Source: Collinsella aerofaciens (lineage in GTDB: Bacteria > Actinomycetota > Coriobacteriia > Coriobacteriales > Coriobacteriaceae). Taken from it: DNA of 64,000 bases. Below, piece by piece: positions 47,756 to 57,110 of this stretch. A program made the position numbers and the translations under genes. Each line of letters starts with the position of its first letter. Positions within the stretch are counted from its first letter, which is position 1. The DNA lies in the NCBI RefSeq assembly GCF_002736145.1, contig NZ_CP024160.1, positions 1,054,001-1,118,000 on the forward strand. The letters are read 5' to 3'. The notes below the pieces were generated by a model. It saw nothing but the letters and a program-made list of their open reading frames with translations. It searched no databases and was not told the origin of the DNA.

Positions 47756-48607
47756 TCATCTTTCCTGTTTCTCGATGTAGTTTTGCTTAATGACATGCGT
47801 CGCCCGTTCGTAGTCGCTGGCAACGTAAGCAGCGTACAGGGCATCGACAACCATAAGCTGGGCCATACGCGAAGCCATGGCACCGCTGCGGACCAAGGGC
47901 TCACTCGCAGCGACGCCGAGCACGGCATCGGCCATGGTGGCAAGCTTGGATGATCCATCTACTTTGGTAACGGCCACAACGGGACAGTTGTGACGTTGAG
48001 CCTCGGCGGTGCAGTCCAGCACCTCTTGCGTCAAGCCCGAGTAGCTAAAGGCGATCGCCATATCGCCCTCATGCATGTTCTTGGCACACAAGAGCTGATC
48101 ATGCCAGTCGTCGTACAGATGGCACTCTTTGTCGACACGCATGAGCTTTTGCGCCAGATCGTGCGCGACCAAACGAGAGGCACCGATACCGAACAGATTG
48201 ACCGCGCGTGCCCGCTTAAGATAGGCCGCACATCGCTCCAAGACGGTGTAATCGAGCGTTCGCGCCGTCGCTTCGATCGTGCGCACGTTGCTTTTCATCA
48301 CCTTCCCCACGATACGTTCGACGCTGTCATCCATGGAGATGTCCTCGAGGGCAACGTCTTTCTTGTCACCCAAGAGCGCCAGCTCGGCAATCAGTTCGCG
48401 CTGGAACTCCTTGTAGCCCGCAAAACCCAAGCGCTTGCAAAAGCGCAAAATGCTCGAGGGCGAGGAGAACGTGGCATCGGCAAGACCGCGGACGGACAGC
48501 CCGACCACCTCGTGCGGATGAGCGCTTACATATGCGATGACATTGCGTTCCGCCGGGCTCGCGCTGAGCTCACGCTCGCGAAGCCGCAAAAGCAATCCGT
48601 TTGCCAT
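47756..48607 (-). CDS. murR: RpiR-family regulator of MurNAc genes
   Basis: 283 aa from the ATG at 48607, which sits 8 bases after GGAGG; an earlier GTG is too near the site. N-terminal helix-turn-helix (SVRGLADATFSSPSSILRFCKRLGFAGYKEFQ) and C-terminal SIS domain (NLFGIGASRLVAHDLAQKL, AIAFSYSGLTQEV). RpiR regulators bind phosphosugars; MurNAc-6P is the likely effector. First gene of the cluster. Confidence 0.88.
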   Translation of the reverse strand: MANGLLLRLRERELSASPAERNVIAYVSAHPHEVVGLSVRGLADATFSSPSSILRFCKRLGFAGYKEFQRELIAELALLGDKKDVALEDISMDDSVERIVGKVMKSNVRTIEATARTLDYTVLERCAAYLKRARAVNLFGIGASRLVAHDLAQKLMRVDKECHLYDDWHDQLLCAKNMHEGDMAIAFSYSGLTQEVLDCTAEAQRHNCPVVAVTKVDGSSKLATMADAVLGVAASEPLVRSGAMASRMAQLMVVDALYAAYVASDYERATHVIKQNYIEKQER

Positions 48608-48705
48608 CTCAAACACCTCCGTTGAGAAGAATTAAAGACCAACGAACGATTCGTACCGGATACAAACAGCTTTTACGGTACATTGTGCCGCATCGTGGCG
48701 CACAA

Positions 48706-48731
48706 AGGGCGAGCGTTCTACCGCTCGCCCC
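48706..48731 (-). terminator. Probable terminator of the VanZ-like gene
   Basis: GGGCGAGCG / CGCTCGCCC stem with TTCTAC loop; minus strand continues TTTGTG. Weak T run. Confidence 0.55.
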
Positions 48732-48811
48732 TCAAATCCGACCGCTCGGAAATACGCGCGACACAAAATAATTCAACAAGGTCGCATTATCAGAAACGGG
48801 TTTGTTACCGG

Positions 48812-49393
48812 CTAGCGCCTCGCATGGGCGCCGATCGGCCGAGTCGCATAGCGCACCAACGCCGCTGCCAGCAATACCAACAGCATGGCGGTGACATAGC
48901 CCGCAGCATCGAATCCTAAATCGATAACGTCGAAATGCCTGCCGGGAACAAAGATCTTATGCACCTGATCGCCAATGGAGCAGGCGGCGCAAAATAGCAA
49001 TACGGGCAGGCAACGGGAGCATACGCTCCACGGACGCCTGGAAAGGCAAACCACGACCACCGAGGCGAACAATCCGACGAAGAAAAACTCTACGGTATGG
49101 GCAACGCGACGGACGTTCGTGCCCACCCACATGCGAATGGAAGCAAGTCGGCCAGACCGTACATTCGAGGCAGCCGAATCGGTGCCCCCGGTCATTCCGT
49201 TCTCCGTCTGAGCTTCACCCGTGGCATCGGCAGCCTGTACGCCCGTAGCCTGACCCTCCACCACACGCGCGGTGGACTCGCTCAGCAACGACGTCTCCAC
49301 CGCATTTTGCTCCGTCAGCACCCAGATGCCCGCCAGCGTTGCAGCGAACAGAACGATCGCGGTCCATCCGATTATTTGTTTTACGCGCGCCAA
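48812..49393 (-). CDS. VanZ-like membrane protein
   Basis: 193 aa with a TTG start 7 bases after AGGAGG. It has an N-terminal helix, a polar extracytoplasmic loop of about 70 residues, then three helices. The VanZ signature is visible: RRVAHTVEFFFVGL, SIGDQVHKIFVPGR and FDVIDLGFDAAGYVTAM. VanZ proteins raise resistance to teicoplanin in some hosts, but most homologues have no known role. No van cluster is near. Single gene. Confidence 0.85.
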   Translation of the reverse strand: MARVKQIIGWTAIVLFAATLAGIWVLTEQNAVETSLLSESTARVVEGQATGVQAADATGEAQTENGMTGGTDSAASNVRSGRLASIRMWVGTNVRRVAHTVEFFFVGLFASVVVVCLSRRPWSVCSRCLPVLLFCAACSIGDQVHKIFVPGRHFDVIDLGFDAAGYVTAMLLVLLAAALVRYATRPIGAHARR

Positions 49394-49497
49394 GGGCCTA
49401 CCTCCTTTTTTGAATATCAGCGAGTGTAGCCCCGAATGACATCGTCACCGTATCAAAATTTGAATCGCAACAGGAAGCGACAAAGCGACGCAAACCC

Positions 49498-50103
49498 CTA
49501 CCCCGCCTCGCGCATCCAGCGATCGAATGTCCCCACGCACACGCCCAGGCACTTTGCCGCCTGGCTGCGGGTAATATCGCCCGCCTCATAGCTATCGCGT
49601 ACCAGCTCAAACTGAGGAGGGCACGGCTTGCGAGGTCGACCGAAACGAACCCCTCGCGCCCGCGCCGCTGCAATTCCCTCCGCCTGGCGCCGATGGATAT
49701 TCTCGCGCTCCACCTGCGCCACGTAGCTCAGCAGTTGCAGCACAATATCGGCAATCAGGGTGTTGGTCACATCCGGCGTGCCGCTGGCCCTGGCGCGCGT
49801 GTCAAGCAATGGCATGTCCAACACCACAATGGCAACCCCGAGCTCCTTGGTAATGCGTCGCCATTCCTCAAGAATCTCGGAGTAATTACGGCCAAGTCGG
49901 TCGATAGAAAGCACCACCAGCACGTCCCCGTCTCCCAGGATGTGCAGCAGCTCGCGATACCGCGGGCGATCGAAGTCCTTGCCGCTCGCATGGTCGGCAT
50001 AAATATTCGCCGAGCCCACGCCATAGGCGCCCAGCGCATCCAGCTGCCGATTCAGATTCTGATCGCGCGAACTCACCCGCGCATAACCGTACACCGTCGC
50101 CAT
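49498..50103 (-). CDS. Serine recombinase (resolvase/invertase family)
   Basis: 201 aa from the ATG at 50103. N-terminal catalytic domain: YGYARVSSRDQN with the nucleophile Ser, VVLSIDRLGRNY with the Arg cluster, and a long helix E. The C-terminal HTH (DITRSQAAKCLGVCVGTFDRWMREAG) binds DNA. Size and order fit Tn3-type resolvases and Hin-type invertases. No transposase or clear recombination sites are adjacent, so it is an orphan. A REP-like palindrome lies 22 bp upstream. Confidence 0.9.
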   Translation of the reverse strand: MATVYGYARVSSRDQNLNRQLDALGAYGVGSANIYADHASGKDFDRPRYRELLHILGDGDVLVVLSIDRLGRNYSEILEEWRRITKELGVAIVVLDMPLLDTRARASGTPDVTNTLIADIVLQLLSYVAQVERENIHRRQAEGIAAARARGVRFGRPRKPCPPQFELVRDSYEAGDITRSQAAKCLGVCVGTFDRWMREAG

Positions 50104-50124
50104 CTCATCCCCGCTTTCTTGTAA

Positions 50125-50159
50125 ACCTGCCAAAAAGGGACAGGTTTATTTTGGTAGGT
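50125..50159. repeat. REP-like palindrome upstream of recombinase
   Basis: ACCTGCCAAAA ... TTTTGGTAGGT with AGGGACAGG at its core. The same words occur at 62254-62284. Confidence 0.6.
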
Positions 50160-50223
50160 TTTACCTCTCGAATAGCAGGTAAGCGGGCGGCCGAGCAAAC
50201 GGCAAGGTAGCCATGATCCAAAT

Positions 50224-50255
50224 GCGGAGGGCGGCCCCGAAAGACCGCCCTCCGC
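50224..50255 (-). terminator. Hairpin downstream of rnr
   Basis: GCGGAGGGCGG / CCGCCCTCCGC stem, 25 bp after the rnr stop. The T run on the minus strand is short (ATTTGG). Confidence 0.6.
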
Positions 50256-50280
50256 TCTCCCGCCATGAGTCGGGATTTGG

Positions 50281-52416
50281 CTAATGGATAAGCTTAAAGT
50301 CCAAGTGCCCACGCGTGGTATTGACGCGCGAGACCTCGATGATCACACGCTGCCCCAGTTCATAGCGGGTCCCCGTGTCGGCACCTGTGAGCGTGAGCGC
50401 GTCCTCGTCAAACTCGAACCACTCGTTGCCCAGGCTCTTGATCGAAACCAAGCCTTCGACCTGTGTCAGGTCCAAGCGTACGAACAGGCCCATACTGCTG
50501 ACCCATGAGACCGTTCCGGCATAGCGCTCGCCCAGACGGTCCTCATAGTACTGGGCAATCTTGATCTTTTGCGTCGCATGGCTGGCGGCATCGGCCGCGC
50601 GCTCGGCGTCGCTGCATGCGCGGCAGATCTGCGGCAGAATGCGCGGCAGCGACTCGCGCCCCTTGCCGATCAGCCGCGGCGTACGGACCAGGGCGTCCTT
50701 GCCGCCGAGCTGCTCATAGGCCAACTGCAGTTTGAGCACGCGGTGCACCACCAGATCGGGATAGCGACGGATGGGACTCGTAAAGTGACAGTAGCACGGC
50801 GCGGCGAGTGCAAAATGGCCCTCGTTGCGCGGCTTGTACAGCGCACGCTGCATGCTGCGCAGAAGCAACGTGTTGACGAGCGGTGCGTTTGCCGTACCGG
50901 CGGCAGCATCAACTGCAGCCTGCAGCTCATCGGGACTCCCCAGGGCAATACCGGCAGCACGGCGATCGTCGATGATGCCCAGCTGCGCCAGCGCAACGGC
51001 GGCACCGTGCAGGCTATCGGGGCTCGGATCCTCATGCACGCGATAGCAGGCCTCGATATCACGGTCTGCCAGCCACTCGGCCACGCACTCGTTGGCGAGC
51101 AGCATGGCTTCCTCGATAAGCGACGTGGCACACGAACGCTCACGCGCCACAATCTGCACGGGCACTCCGTCCTCATCCAATAGAGCGCGAATCTCGGCCG
51201 TGTCAAAATCGACTGAGCCGCGGACGCGACGAATACGACGGCGAAGTTCGGCGAGTTCGTTGGCGGCGACAAGGAAATTGCCGAGGTCGACGTTGCAGCC
51301 GCGGGCGGCCTTCTCGCACGCAAGACCGCGCTCAAGCGCCTCCTCGCGCGAGACCTCAGCAGCCGCAACATCCTCGGCCGCACCCTCCAGCACCGAATAC
51401 TCAACCGCGCCGGCACGCACCAGCAGTGCCTCGGCGCCGTCATAGTCCATACGCACACGCGAGCGAATCACGCTGGGGTACGGATCGTAATGCCGCACGC
51501 GACCCTGCGCATCGAGCTCAATGTCAACGGTAAACGCAAGACGGTCCTCGTCAGGGCGAAGCGAACACAGGTCACAGGACAGGCGTTCGGGCAGCATGGG
51601 AAGCACGTGATCGGCCAGATACACCGATGTCGTACGATGGCGAGCCTCAAGATCGATATGCCCGTCCCAAGCCACATAGTGAGAAACGTCAGCGATATGC
51701 ACACCCAGCTTGTAGCCACCCTCGGGCGTGCGCTCAAGCGAAATGGCATCGTCAAAGTCGCGCGCGTCGACCGGGTCGATCGTGATGACAAAGCGGTCGC
51801 GCAGATCGCGGCGGAGCGGGTCCTTAAGCGCCGCGGACACATCGAGCGAAAGCCCCTCGGCCTCGTCCAGCGCGGCCTCGGGATAGCTATCGGTATAGCC
51901 ATAACGCGCCATCACATATTGAACGCCCAAATCGGGCGCGTCATCTCCGCCAATGCGGCGTTCGATCGTCACGGTGCCCGATTCCAGGCGCGTCGGGTAG
52001 GTCAAAATGCGCGCGACAACGGCATCACCCGGGTGGACGCCCAGACGATCCGCCGAGGTATCCTCGGGCAGAATGAAGAAGTCGGCCTTCAGGCGCGAAT
52101 CGAGCGGCTCGATCACGCCGAGCGGACCGGCGGTCTGGTACGTACCCACCACGCTTATGGCTGCGCGCTCAACCACGCCCTCGATCACGGCGCGCCGCTC
52201 ACCGTGCGGGCTGTTCTTAATGCTCACGGCAACGGTATCGCCGTCCATGATCTCGCGCTTACCGCGGCCCATGACCTTGTAGTCGCCATTCTCGGTTATG
52301 ACATAGGCGCCATGCTCATGGAGCTGCACGCGCCCGGTCAGGCTCGGACGGCGTTCGCTGCGCACCGGCCCGCGCTTATTGCGGGCACCGCGCTTATGCT
52401 TGTTATTGCGCCCCAT
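50281..52416 (-). CDS. rnr: Ribonuclease R
   Basis: 711 aa. Basic N-terminus (NNKHKRGARNKRG), cold-shock-like domain, RNB catalytic domain with TIDPVDARDFDDAISLE (the Asp cluster that binds Mg), and an S1 domain at the end (GTVSWVSSMGLFVRLDLTQVEGLV). It degrades structured RNA 3' to 5' and works with tmRNA in some bacteria. ATG after AGGAGGCGCC. Transcribed alone, followed by a hairpin. Confidence 0.95.
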   Translation of the reverse strand: MGRNNKHKRGARNKRGPVRSERRPSLTGRVQLHEHGAYVITENGDYKVMGRGKREIMDGDTVAVSIKNSPHGERRAVIEGVVERAAISVVGTYQTAGPLGVIEPLDSRLKADFFILPEDTSADRLGVHPGDAVVARILTYPTRLESGTVTIERRIGGDDAPDLGVQYVMARYGYTDSYPEAALDEAEGLSLDVSAALKDPLRRDLRDRFVITIDPVDARDFDDAISLERTPEGGYKLGVHIADVSHYVAWDGHIDLEARHRTTSVYLADHVLPMLPERLSCDLCSLRPDEDRLAFTVDIELDAQGRVRHYDPYPSVIRSRVRMDYDGAEALLVRAGAVEYSVLEGAAEDVAAAEVSREEALERGLACEKAARGCNVDLGNFLVAANELAELRRRIRRVRGSVDFDTAEIRALLDEDGVPVQIVARERSCATSLIEEAMLLANECVAEWLADRDIEACYRVHEDPSPDSLHGAAVALAQLGIIDDRRAAGIALGSPDELQAAVDAAAGTANAPLVNTLLLRSMQRALYKPRNEGHFALAAPCYCHFTSPIRRYPDLVVHRVLKLQLAYEQLGGKDALVRTPRLIGKGRESLPRILPQICRACSDAERAADAASHATQKIKIAQYYEDRLGERYAGTVSWVSSMGLFVRLDLTQVEGLVSIKSLGNEWFEFDEDALTLTGADTGTRYELGQRVIIEVSRVNTTRGHLDFKLIH

Positions 52417-52493
52417 GGCGCCTCCTAACTATCGATTGCGAACTCCAAAGAGTCTACCCAAATGATTCGCTTTCCTGCCGTCCCCTAGGGATC

Positions 52494-52528
52494 AAAAAAC
52501 GGGCCGCCCCATAAGAGACGACCCGTTG
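52494..52528 (-). terminator. Terminator of ftsEX
   Basis: AACGGGCCG / CGACCCGTT stem with an 11-nt loop, followed by TTTTTTG on the minus strand. Confidence 0.8.
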
Positions 52529-52551
52529 GAAGGGGTGAATTCCAGGCATGC

Positions 52552-53472
52552 CTACACGCGCAGGTAGCGGCGCATGGCGATGGCAGAACCAAAGAGACCG
52601 ATAATCACACCGACCAGGATCAGCGCAGCATAGGTCACCAGGTAGTACTGCATCGGCAGGGCAAACGACATCCAGCCGATGCTCTCCTGCAGACGCGGAA
52701 TCATCAGATTGCGCAGCAGCTCCAGAACGCCGATGGAAAGCAGCGAGCCCAAAATGGCCTGCAGTACGCCCTCGGTGATAAACGGGCCGCGAATGAAGCC
52801 GTTGCTGGCGCCGACCAGACGCATAATCGCAATCTCACGACGACGCGCCGTGATGGACAGGCGAATCGTGTTGTTGATGAAGATGAATGCGATAAAGGTC
52901 AGAAGGCCAACGAGCACCACGGCGGCGATGCGGATGTAGTTGGTCACCTGGAACAGGCGGCTCACTTCCTCTTGGCCGTACAGCACGCTCGCGTTGACGT
53001 CGCCATCATCCGCGATCTTCTGGAAGTCGGCGTTCTTCTTGAGCTTCTGGGCCGTGCTCTCGACCTTGGACGGATCGTCCATCTCAATTGCAAACGAAGC
53101 CGGCAGCGGGTTCTGGCCGTCGAGCGCGCTCATGGTGGCATCGGCGTTACCCGACATCTTGCTCGTGTACTCGGCCAGCGCGTCGTCCTTGTCCTTATAG
53201 GTCACGGACTTCACGTTACTCCACGTTTTGAGCTCGGCCTCAAAAGCCTGAACATCGGCCTGATCGGCGTCATCACTAATGAACGCGTTGATGACAACCT
53301 GATCCTCGACGGTGCCGATCACGGAGTTCAGCATCGCGGAGCCCATGATGAACAGGCCGATGATAAACAGCGAAAGGAAGATCGTGATGACGGCGCCGAG
53401 CGAGGTAGTCCAGTTACGGAAGAAGTGGCTGATTGCCTCTTTGAAGGAGTAGCCCACGTTAGTTGGTGCCAT
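52552..53472 (-). CDS. ftsX: Cell-division protein FtsX
   Basis: 306 aa. Four hydrophobic helices with a large extracytoplasmic loop between the first two (about residues 50-170), the FtsX permease fold. The FtsX core block (RREIAIMRLVGASNGFIRGPFITEGV) is conserved. FtsEX controls cell-wall hydrolases at the septum. It overlaps ftsE by 14 bp. Confidence 0.95.
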   Translation of the reverse strand: MAPTNVGYSFKEAISHFFRNWTTSLGAVITIFLSLFIIGLFIMGSAMLNSVIGTVEDQVVINAFISDDADQADVQAFEAELKTWSNVKSVTYKDKDDALAEYTSKMSGNADATMSALDGQNPLPASFAIEMDDPSKVESTAQKLKKNADFQKIADDGDVNASVLYGQEEVSRLFQVTNYIRIAAVVLVGLLTFIAFIFINNTIRLSITARRREIAIMRLVGASNGFIRGPFITEGVLQAILGSLLSIGVLELLRNLMIPRLQESIGWMSFALPMQYYLVTYAALILVGVIIGLFGSAIAMRRYLRV

Positions 53473-54679
53473 AGTTGCCGTAACCTCCCCTCTCCTGGTC
53501 GCGGATAACGTGGCCGCCCTCGAGGGCGATCACGCGACGGTGCATGCTATCGACCATCTCGCGGTCGTGCGTGGCGACGATCACGGTGGTGCCCGTGCGG
53601 TTAATACGCTCGAGCAGCTTCATGATGCCCAGCGAGATCGCCGGGTCGAGGTTGCCCGTCGGCTCGTCGCAGATCAGCAACGGCGGACGGTTGACCATAG
53701 CGCGGGCGACGGCAACGCGCTGCTGCTCGCCACCGGAAAGCTGGTCGGGTAGCGAGTCCATCTGATCGGCCAGACCGACCAGACGCAGCACCTCGGGCAC
53801 CTGGCTGCGAATGACGCCCTTGGGCTTGCCGATGCACTGCAGGGCAAACGCCACGTTTTCGTAGGCGCTCTTTTGCGGCAGAAGCTTAAAGTCCTGGAAC
53901 ACGGCGCCAATCTGGCGGCGCAGGAACGGAACCTTGCGGTTCTTGATCTTCATGAGGTCCTGACCGGCAACCAGGATGCGACCGCTCGTCGGCTTGACGT
54001 CGCGGTTGAGCGTAGACAGCAGCGTGGTCTTACCCGAGCCGGAGTGACCGACCAGGAAGACGAACTCGCCCGGATAGATCTCGATGTTGATGTCGTCGAG
54101 TGCAGGCTTGTTGGGCTGTGCCGGATAGATCTTGGTGACATGCTCCATAAGGATGACGGGCTCGACACCGGCCTGCTTGGCCATCTTCTTGCGGCTGGCC
54201 TGCGGATCGATGGGCGCAAACACCGACGTAAAATCGGGGTTGTTGAGCGCGTTATCGAGGCTTGCGACCTCGGCTGCCTGATCGCTCTCGACCACCGGGG
54301 CAGCAGGCTGCGTGGGATCGGGAATAGCGGCAAAGAGGCCAGACTGCGCAGGCTGAGGAGCCGGTGTCGCAGGAGCCATGGGGTCGGGAATGCCGGCCAT
54401 GCTAGGCTGCGGCGCGGCGGCGCCAGCCTGAGGCTGCTCCACGCGAGCGGTCACAGCCTGAACGGGCTCAAAACCCGCCGTGCCGGAAAGCGCAACATCG
54501 CTGGTGGGATTGTAGGCAAAGGGATCGGATGCCGGCTGTGCCTGATCTGCCGGCTGAGCGGGGGCCTGAGCAACAGGCTGGCCCTCTGAATCCGGAGTGG
54601 CGAAACGACTGCCCTGGACGCCTGCCTGCGTCTTGGGGGCATCATCGCCCGCACCGGAGGTACGGAAGTGGTTACCCAC
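53459..54679 (-). CDS. ftsE: FtsE ATPase with long disordered N-terminus
   Basis: 406 aa with a GTG start 6 bases after AAGGAG. The C-terminal ~230 residues are a complete FtsE: GHSGSGKTT, FQDFKLLPQ, LSGGEQQRVAVARA, LLICDEPTGNLDP, VATHD. The first ~170 residues are rich in Pro, Ala, Gln and Asp and appear disordered, longer than the usual FtsE (about 220-230 aa in all). The RBS and continuous frame support the long form. It pairs with ftsX. Function of the extension unknown. Confidence 0.92.
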   Translation of the reverse strand: MGNHFRTSGAGDDAPKTQAGVQGSRFATPDSEGQPVAQAPAQPADQAQPASDPFAYNPTSDVALSGTAGFEPVQAVTARVEQPQAGAAAPQPSMAGIPDPMAPATPAPQPAQSGLFAAIPDPTQPAAPVVESDQAAEVASLDNALNNPDFTSVFAPIDPQASRKKMAKQAGVEPVILMEHVTKIYPAQPNKPALDDINIEIYPGEFVFLVGHSGSGKTTLLSTLNRDVKPTSGRILVAGQDLMKIKNRKVPFLRRQIGAVFQDFKLLPQKSAYENVAFALQCIGKPKGVIRSQVPEVLRLVGLADQMDSLPDQLSGGEQQRVAVARAMVNRPPLLICDEPTGNLDPAISLGIMKLLERINRTGTTVIVATHDREMVDSMHRRVIALEGGHVIRDQERGGYGNYGTN

Positions 54680-54784
54680 TGGTGCTCCTTATCGTCGTGC
54701 GTTTAAACTACATGAGCGCTTTGTATTTTAGCAGCATTAGCTTTACTGCACATAAGAAGCATGGCGGGGTTTGGGTCTCACCGG

Positions 54785-54903
54785 CCGGGCGCAGGGTTAC
54801 TCTCCAAATCGTCCTCGGACATGTCGGAGCCCCCGCTGCGCGCTTCGCGCGGCAGGGGCTCCTCCGTCCTGCGGAAAGATTTGGAGAGTAACCCTGTGCC
54901 CGG
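54785..54903. repeat. 119-bp near-perfect palindromic element
   Basis: Outer arms 54785-54810 and 54878-54903 match at 25 of 26 positions. An inner GGAGCCCC/GGGGCTCC hairpin closes on a GCGCGCTTCGCGCG loop region. It lies in the 450-bp gap between ftsE and the transketolase C-half; the rest of the gap shows only the terminator at 55048. Confidence 0.8.
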
Positions 54904-55047
54904 TCTGCGACTACTAGGGGGCCGACGCACCAGCTTGAGATGCCGTGCACACAAAGTTGGGAGGGTCTGAATTGCACTTTGCTGGTCTGGGCCCGTTTCC
55001 CGAAGAAAACCCTTGCTTGGTGCGGGCCTAATTTGTTTGTTGCCGAC

Positions 55048-55086
55048 AAAAACAGGGGCGTCCTCTTTGAGGACGCCCCTGTTTTG
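55048..55086 (-). terminator. Strong terminator after transketolase genes
   Basis: AAAACAGGGGCGTCC / GGACGCCCCTGTTTT stem with TCTTTGA loop; symmetrical A and T tracts make it bidirectional. Confidence 0.92.
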
Positions 55087-55129
55087 GATTGCATACGGTT
55101 GCTGAGGCGATACTTTGCCTCGTCTTGCC

Positions 55130-56071
55130 TTATGCCAAGAACTCCTTGGTGGTCGCCACGATGTTGGCGGCGTCCAGGCCATACTTGTGCAAGAGCTCGG
55201 CACCCGGGCCAGACTCACCAAAGGTGTCGTTGACGCCAATCTTCTTGAGCGGCGTCGGGCACTGCTCGCACAGGACATCGGCAACGGCGCTGCCCAGGCC
55301 ACCGATCACGGAGTGCTCCTCGACGGTCACGACGTGGCCGGTCTTGGTGGCGCTCTTGACGATCAGGTCGGCGTCGATGGGCTTGATGGTGTGCATGTTG
55401 ATGACCTCGGCATCGATGCCCTCGGCAGCGAGCTGCTCGGCGGCCTCGAGGGCCTCGCCGACCATCAGGCCGCAGGCGATGATGGTCACGTCGGTGCCCT
55501 CGCGCATGACGATGCCCTTGCCTACCTCGAACTTGTAGGTCTCGGGGTCGTTGATGACCGGCGAGGCCAGACGGGCAAAGCGCATGTACACGGGGCCGTC
55601 GCACTCGTAGGCGGCGCGCGTCACGGCACGGGCCTCCACGTCGTCGGCGGGAACGATAACGGTCATGCCGGGGATGACGCGCATCAGGGCGATATCCTCG
55701 CAGCACTGATGCGTAGCGCCGTCCTCGCCCACCGAAATACCGGCGTGCGTGGCGCCGATCTTGACGTTGAGGTGCGGGTAGCCGATGGAGTTGCGGACCT
55801 GCTCAAAGGCGCGACCAGCGGCGAACATGGCAAAGGTGCTCGCAAAGGCAACGCGACCGGTGGTTGCGATACCGGCGGCAACACCCATCAGGTTGCTCTC
55901 GGCAATGCCCACATCGAAGAAGCGATCGGGGCAAGCGGCCTTAAACTTGCCGGTCTGCGTGGCGGCGGCCAGGTCGGCGTCGAGGACCACAAAGTCATCG
56001 TGCTCGTTGGCGAGCTCGACGAGGGCCTCGCCGTAGCTTACGCGCGTGGCGATTTTCTTGACGTCTGCCAT
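55130..56071 (-). CDS. Transketolase, C-terminal subunit
   Basis: 313 aa. Pyrimidine-binding and C-terminal domains of transketolase: GIAESNLMGVAAGIA (Glu that activates thiamine diphosphate), IGATHAGISVGEDGATHQ, and the swinging C-terminal domain. It starts one base after the N-half's stop (TAG then ATG), so the two chains are coupled. The split form is common in Gram-positive bacteria. Pentose phosphate pathway. Confidence 0.92.
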   Translation of the reverse strand: MADVKKIATRVSYGEALVELANEHDDFVVLDADLAAATQTGKFKAACPDRFFDVGIAESNLMGVAAGIATTGRVAFASTFAMFAAGRAFEQVRNSIGYPHLNVKIGATHAGISVGEDGATHQCCEDIALMRVIPGMTVIVPADDVEARAVTRAAYECDGPVYMRFARLASPVINDPETYKFEVGKGIVMREGTDVTIIACGLMVGEALEAAEQLAAEGIDAEVINMHTIKPIDADLIVKSATKTGHVVTVEEHSVIGGLGSAVADVLCEQCPTPLKKIGVNDTFGESGPGAELLHKYGLDAANIVATTKEFLA

Positions 56072-56072
56072 C

Positions 56073-56903
56073 CTAGAGCTCCTCTCCGGCGGCCGTGAGC
56101 TCTGCCATGGCCTGCTCAAACTGTTCATCGTTGGGGGCCTTGCCGTGCCAACCCACCTGGTTCTCCATAAAGGACACGCCCTTGCCCTTTGTGGTCTCCG
56201 CGATAATGGCAGTCGGCTGCCCCTTGGTGGCGCGAGCCTCGGCAAAGGCGGCGCGAATCTGGTCGAAATCGTTGCCGTCGGCGAGCTCCACCACATGGAA
56301 CTTGAAGGCGCGGAACTTGTCGGCGAGCGGCATGGGGTCGTTGACTTCCTCGACGGGTCCATCGATCTGCAGACCGTTGTGGTCGACGATCACGCAGAGG
56401 TTATCGAGCTGCTGGTTGCCGGCAAACATGGCGGCCTCCCAGACCTGGCCCTCCTCGCTCTCGCCATCGCCCAGCAGGGCGTAGGTGCGATAGTCGTCGC
56501 CCCAGTGCTTGGCGGCAACGGCCATGCCCACGGCGGCGGAAATGCCCTGGCCGAGCGAACCGGTGGACATGTCAACGCCCGGAGTGTCGTTCATGTTGGG
56601 ATGACCCTGCAGGTGGCTGCCGATGTGGCGCAGCGTCTCAAGATCCTCCTTGGGGAAGAACCCACGCTCGGCGAGCACGGCGTACAGACCCGGAGCGCAA
56701 TGGCCCTTGGAGAGCACAAAACGGTCGCGATCGGCCTTGCGGGGATCGGCCGGGTCGACGTTCATTTCCTCAAAGTACAGATAGGTCATGATGTCGGCAG
56801 CGCCGAGCGAACCGCCCGGATGGCCGGACTTGGCAGCGTGCACGCCGGTGACGATGCCCTTCCTTACCTCGTTGGCAACCTTTTTGAGCTCTTCGTCGCT
56901 CAT
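56073..56903 (-). CDS. Transketolase, N-terminal subunit
   Basis: 276 aa, the ThDP-binding half: SGHPGGSLGAADIMTYLY, SKGHCAPGLYA, GSLGQGISAAVG and the GDGESEEGQVWE motif that binds the diphosphate-Mg, then VDHNGLQIDG. With the C-half at 55130 it forms an active enzyme moving two-carbon units between sugars. ATG follows AGGAAGGC. First gene of the pair; terminator at 55048. Confidence 0.93.
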   Translation of the reverse strand: MSDEELKKVANEVRKGIVTGVHAAKSGHPGGSLGAADIMTYLYFEEMNVDPADPRKADRDRFVLSKGHCAPGLYAVLAERGFFPKEDLETLRHIGSHLQGHPNMNDTPGVDMSTGSLGQGISAAVGMAVAAKHWGDDYRTYALLGDGESEEGQVWEAAMFAGNQQLDNLCVIVDHNGLQIDGPVEEVNDPMPLADKFRAFKFHVVELADGNDFDQIRAAFAEARATKGQPTAIIAETTKGKGVSFMENQVGWHGKAPNDEQFEQAMAELTAAGEEL

Positions 56904-57110
56904 TGTGCCTTCCTTTCATCCTCATTAGACAAAATGCGCACGGCACAGAAGGTCGTCCCAACCCAGCCGCGATGCACGTACGTCCTTCATTATGCTGGAA
57001 ACTGATGGCTTTACCAGACTTTTTATCATTATTTGAGCAATTGAGCAGGCAGAACCGCTGATGAAACGGTTTATCAATGTGAACGTCTTTTGGATGGAAC
57101 GCGGTCGACC

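Noticed and set aside
50104-50280. Invertible promoter beside the serine recombinase
   Set aside because: Only one palindrome found; no pair of matching inverted sites around a promoter.
54761-54970. 69-codon open frame across the 119-bp palindrome
   Set aside because: Its translation is that of an inverted repeat, it has no ribosome-binding site and no family.
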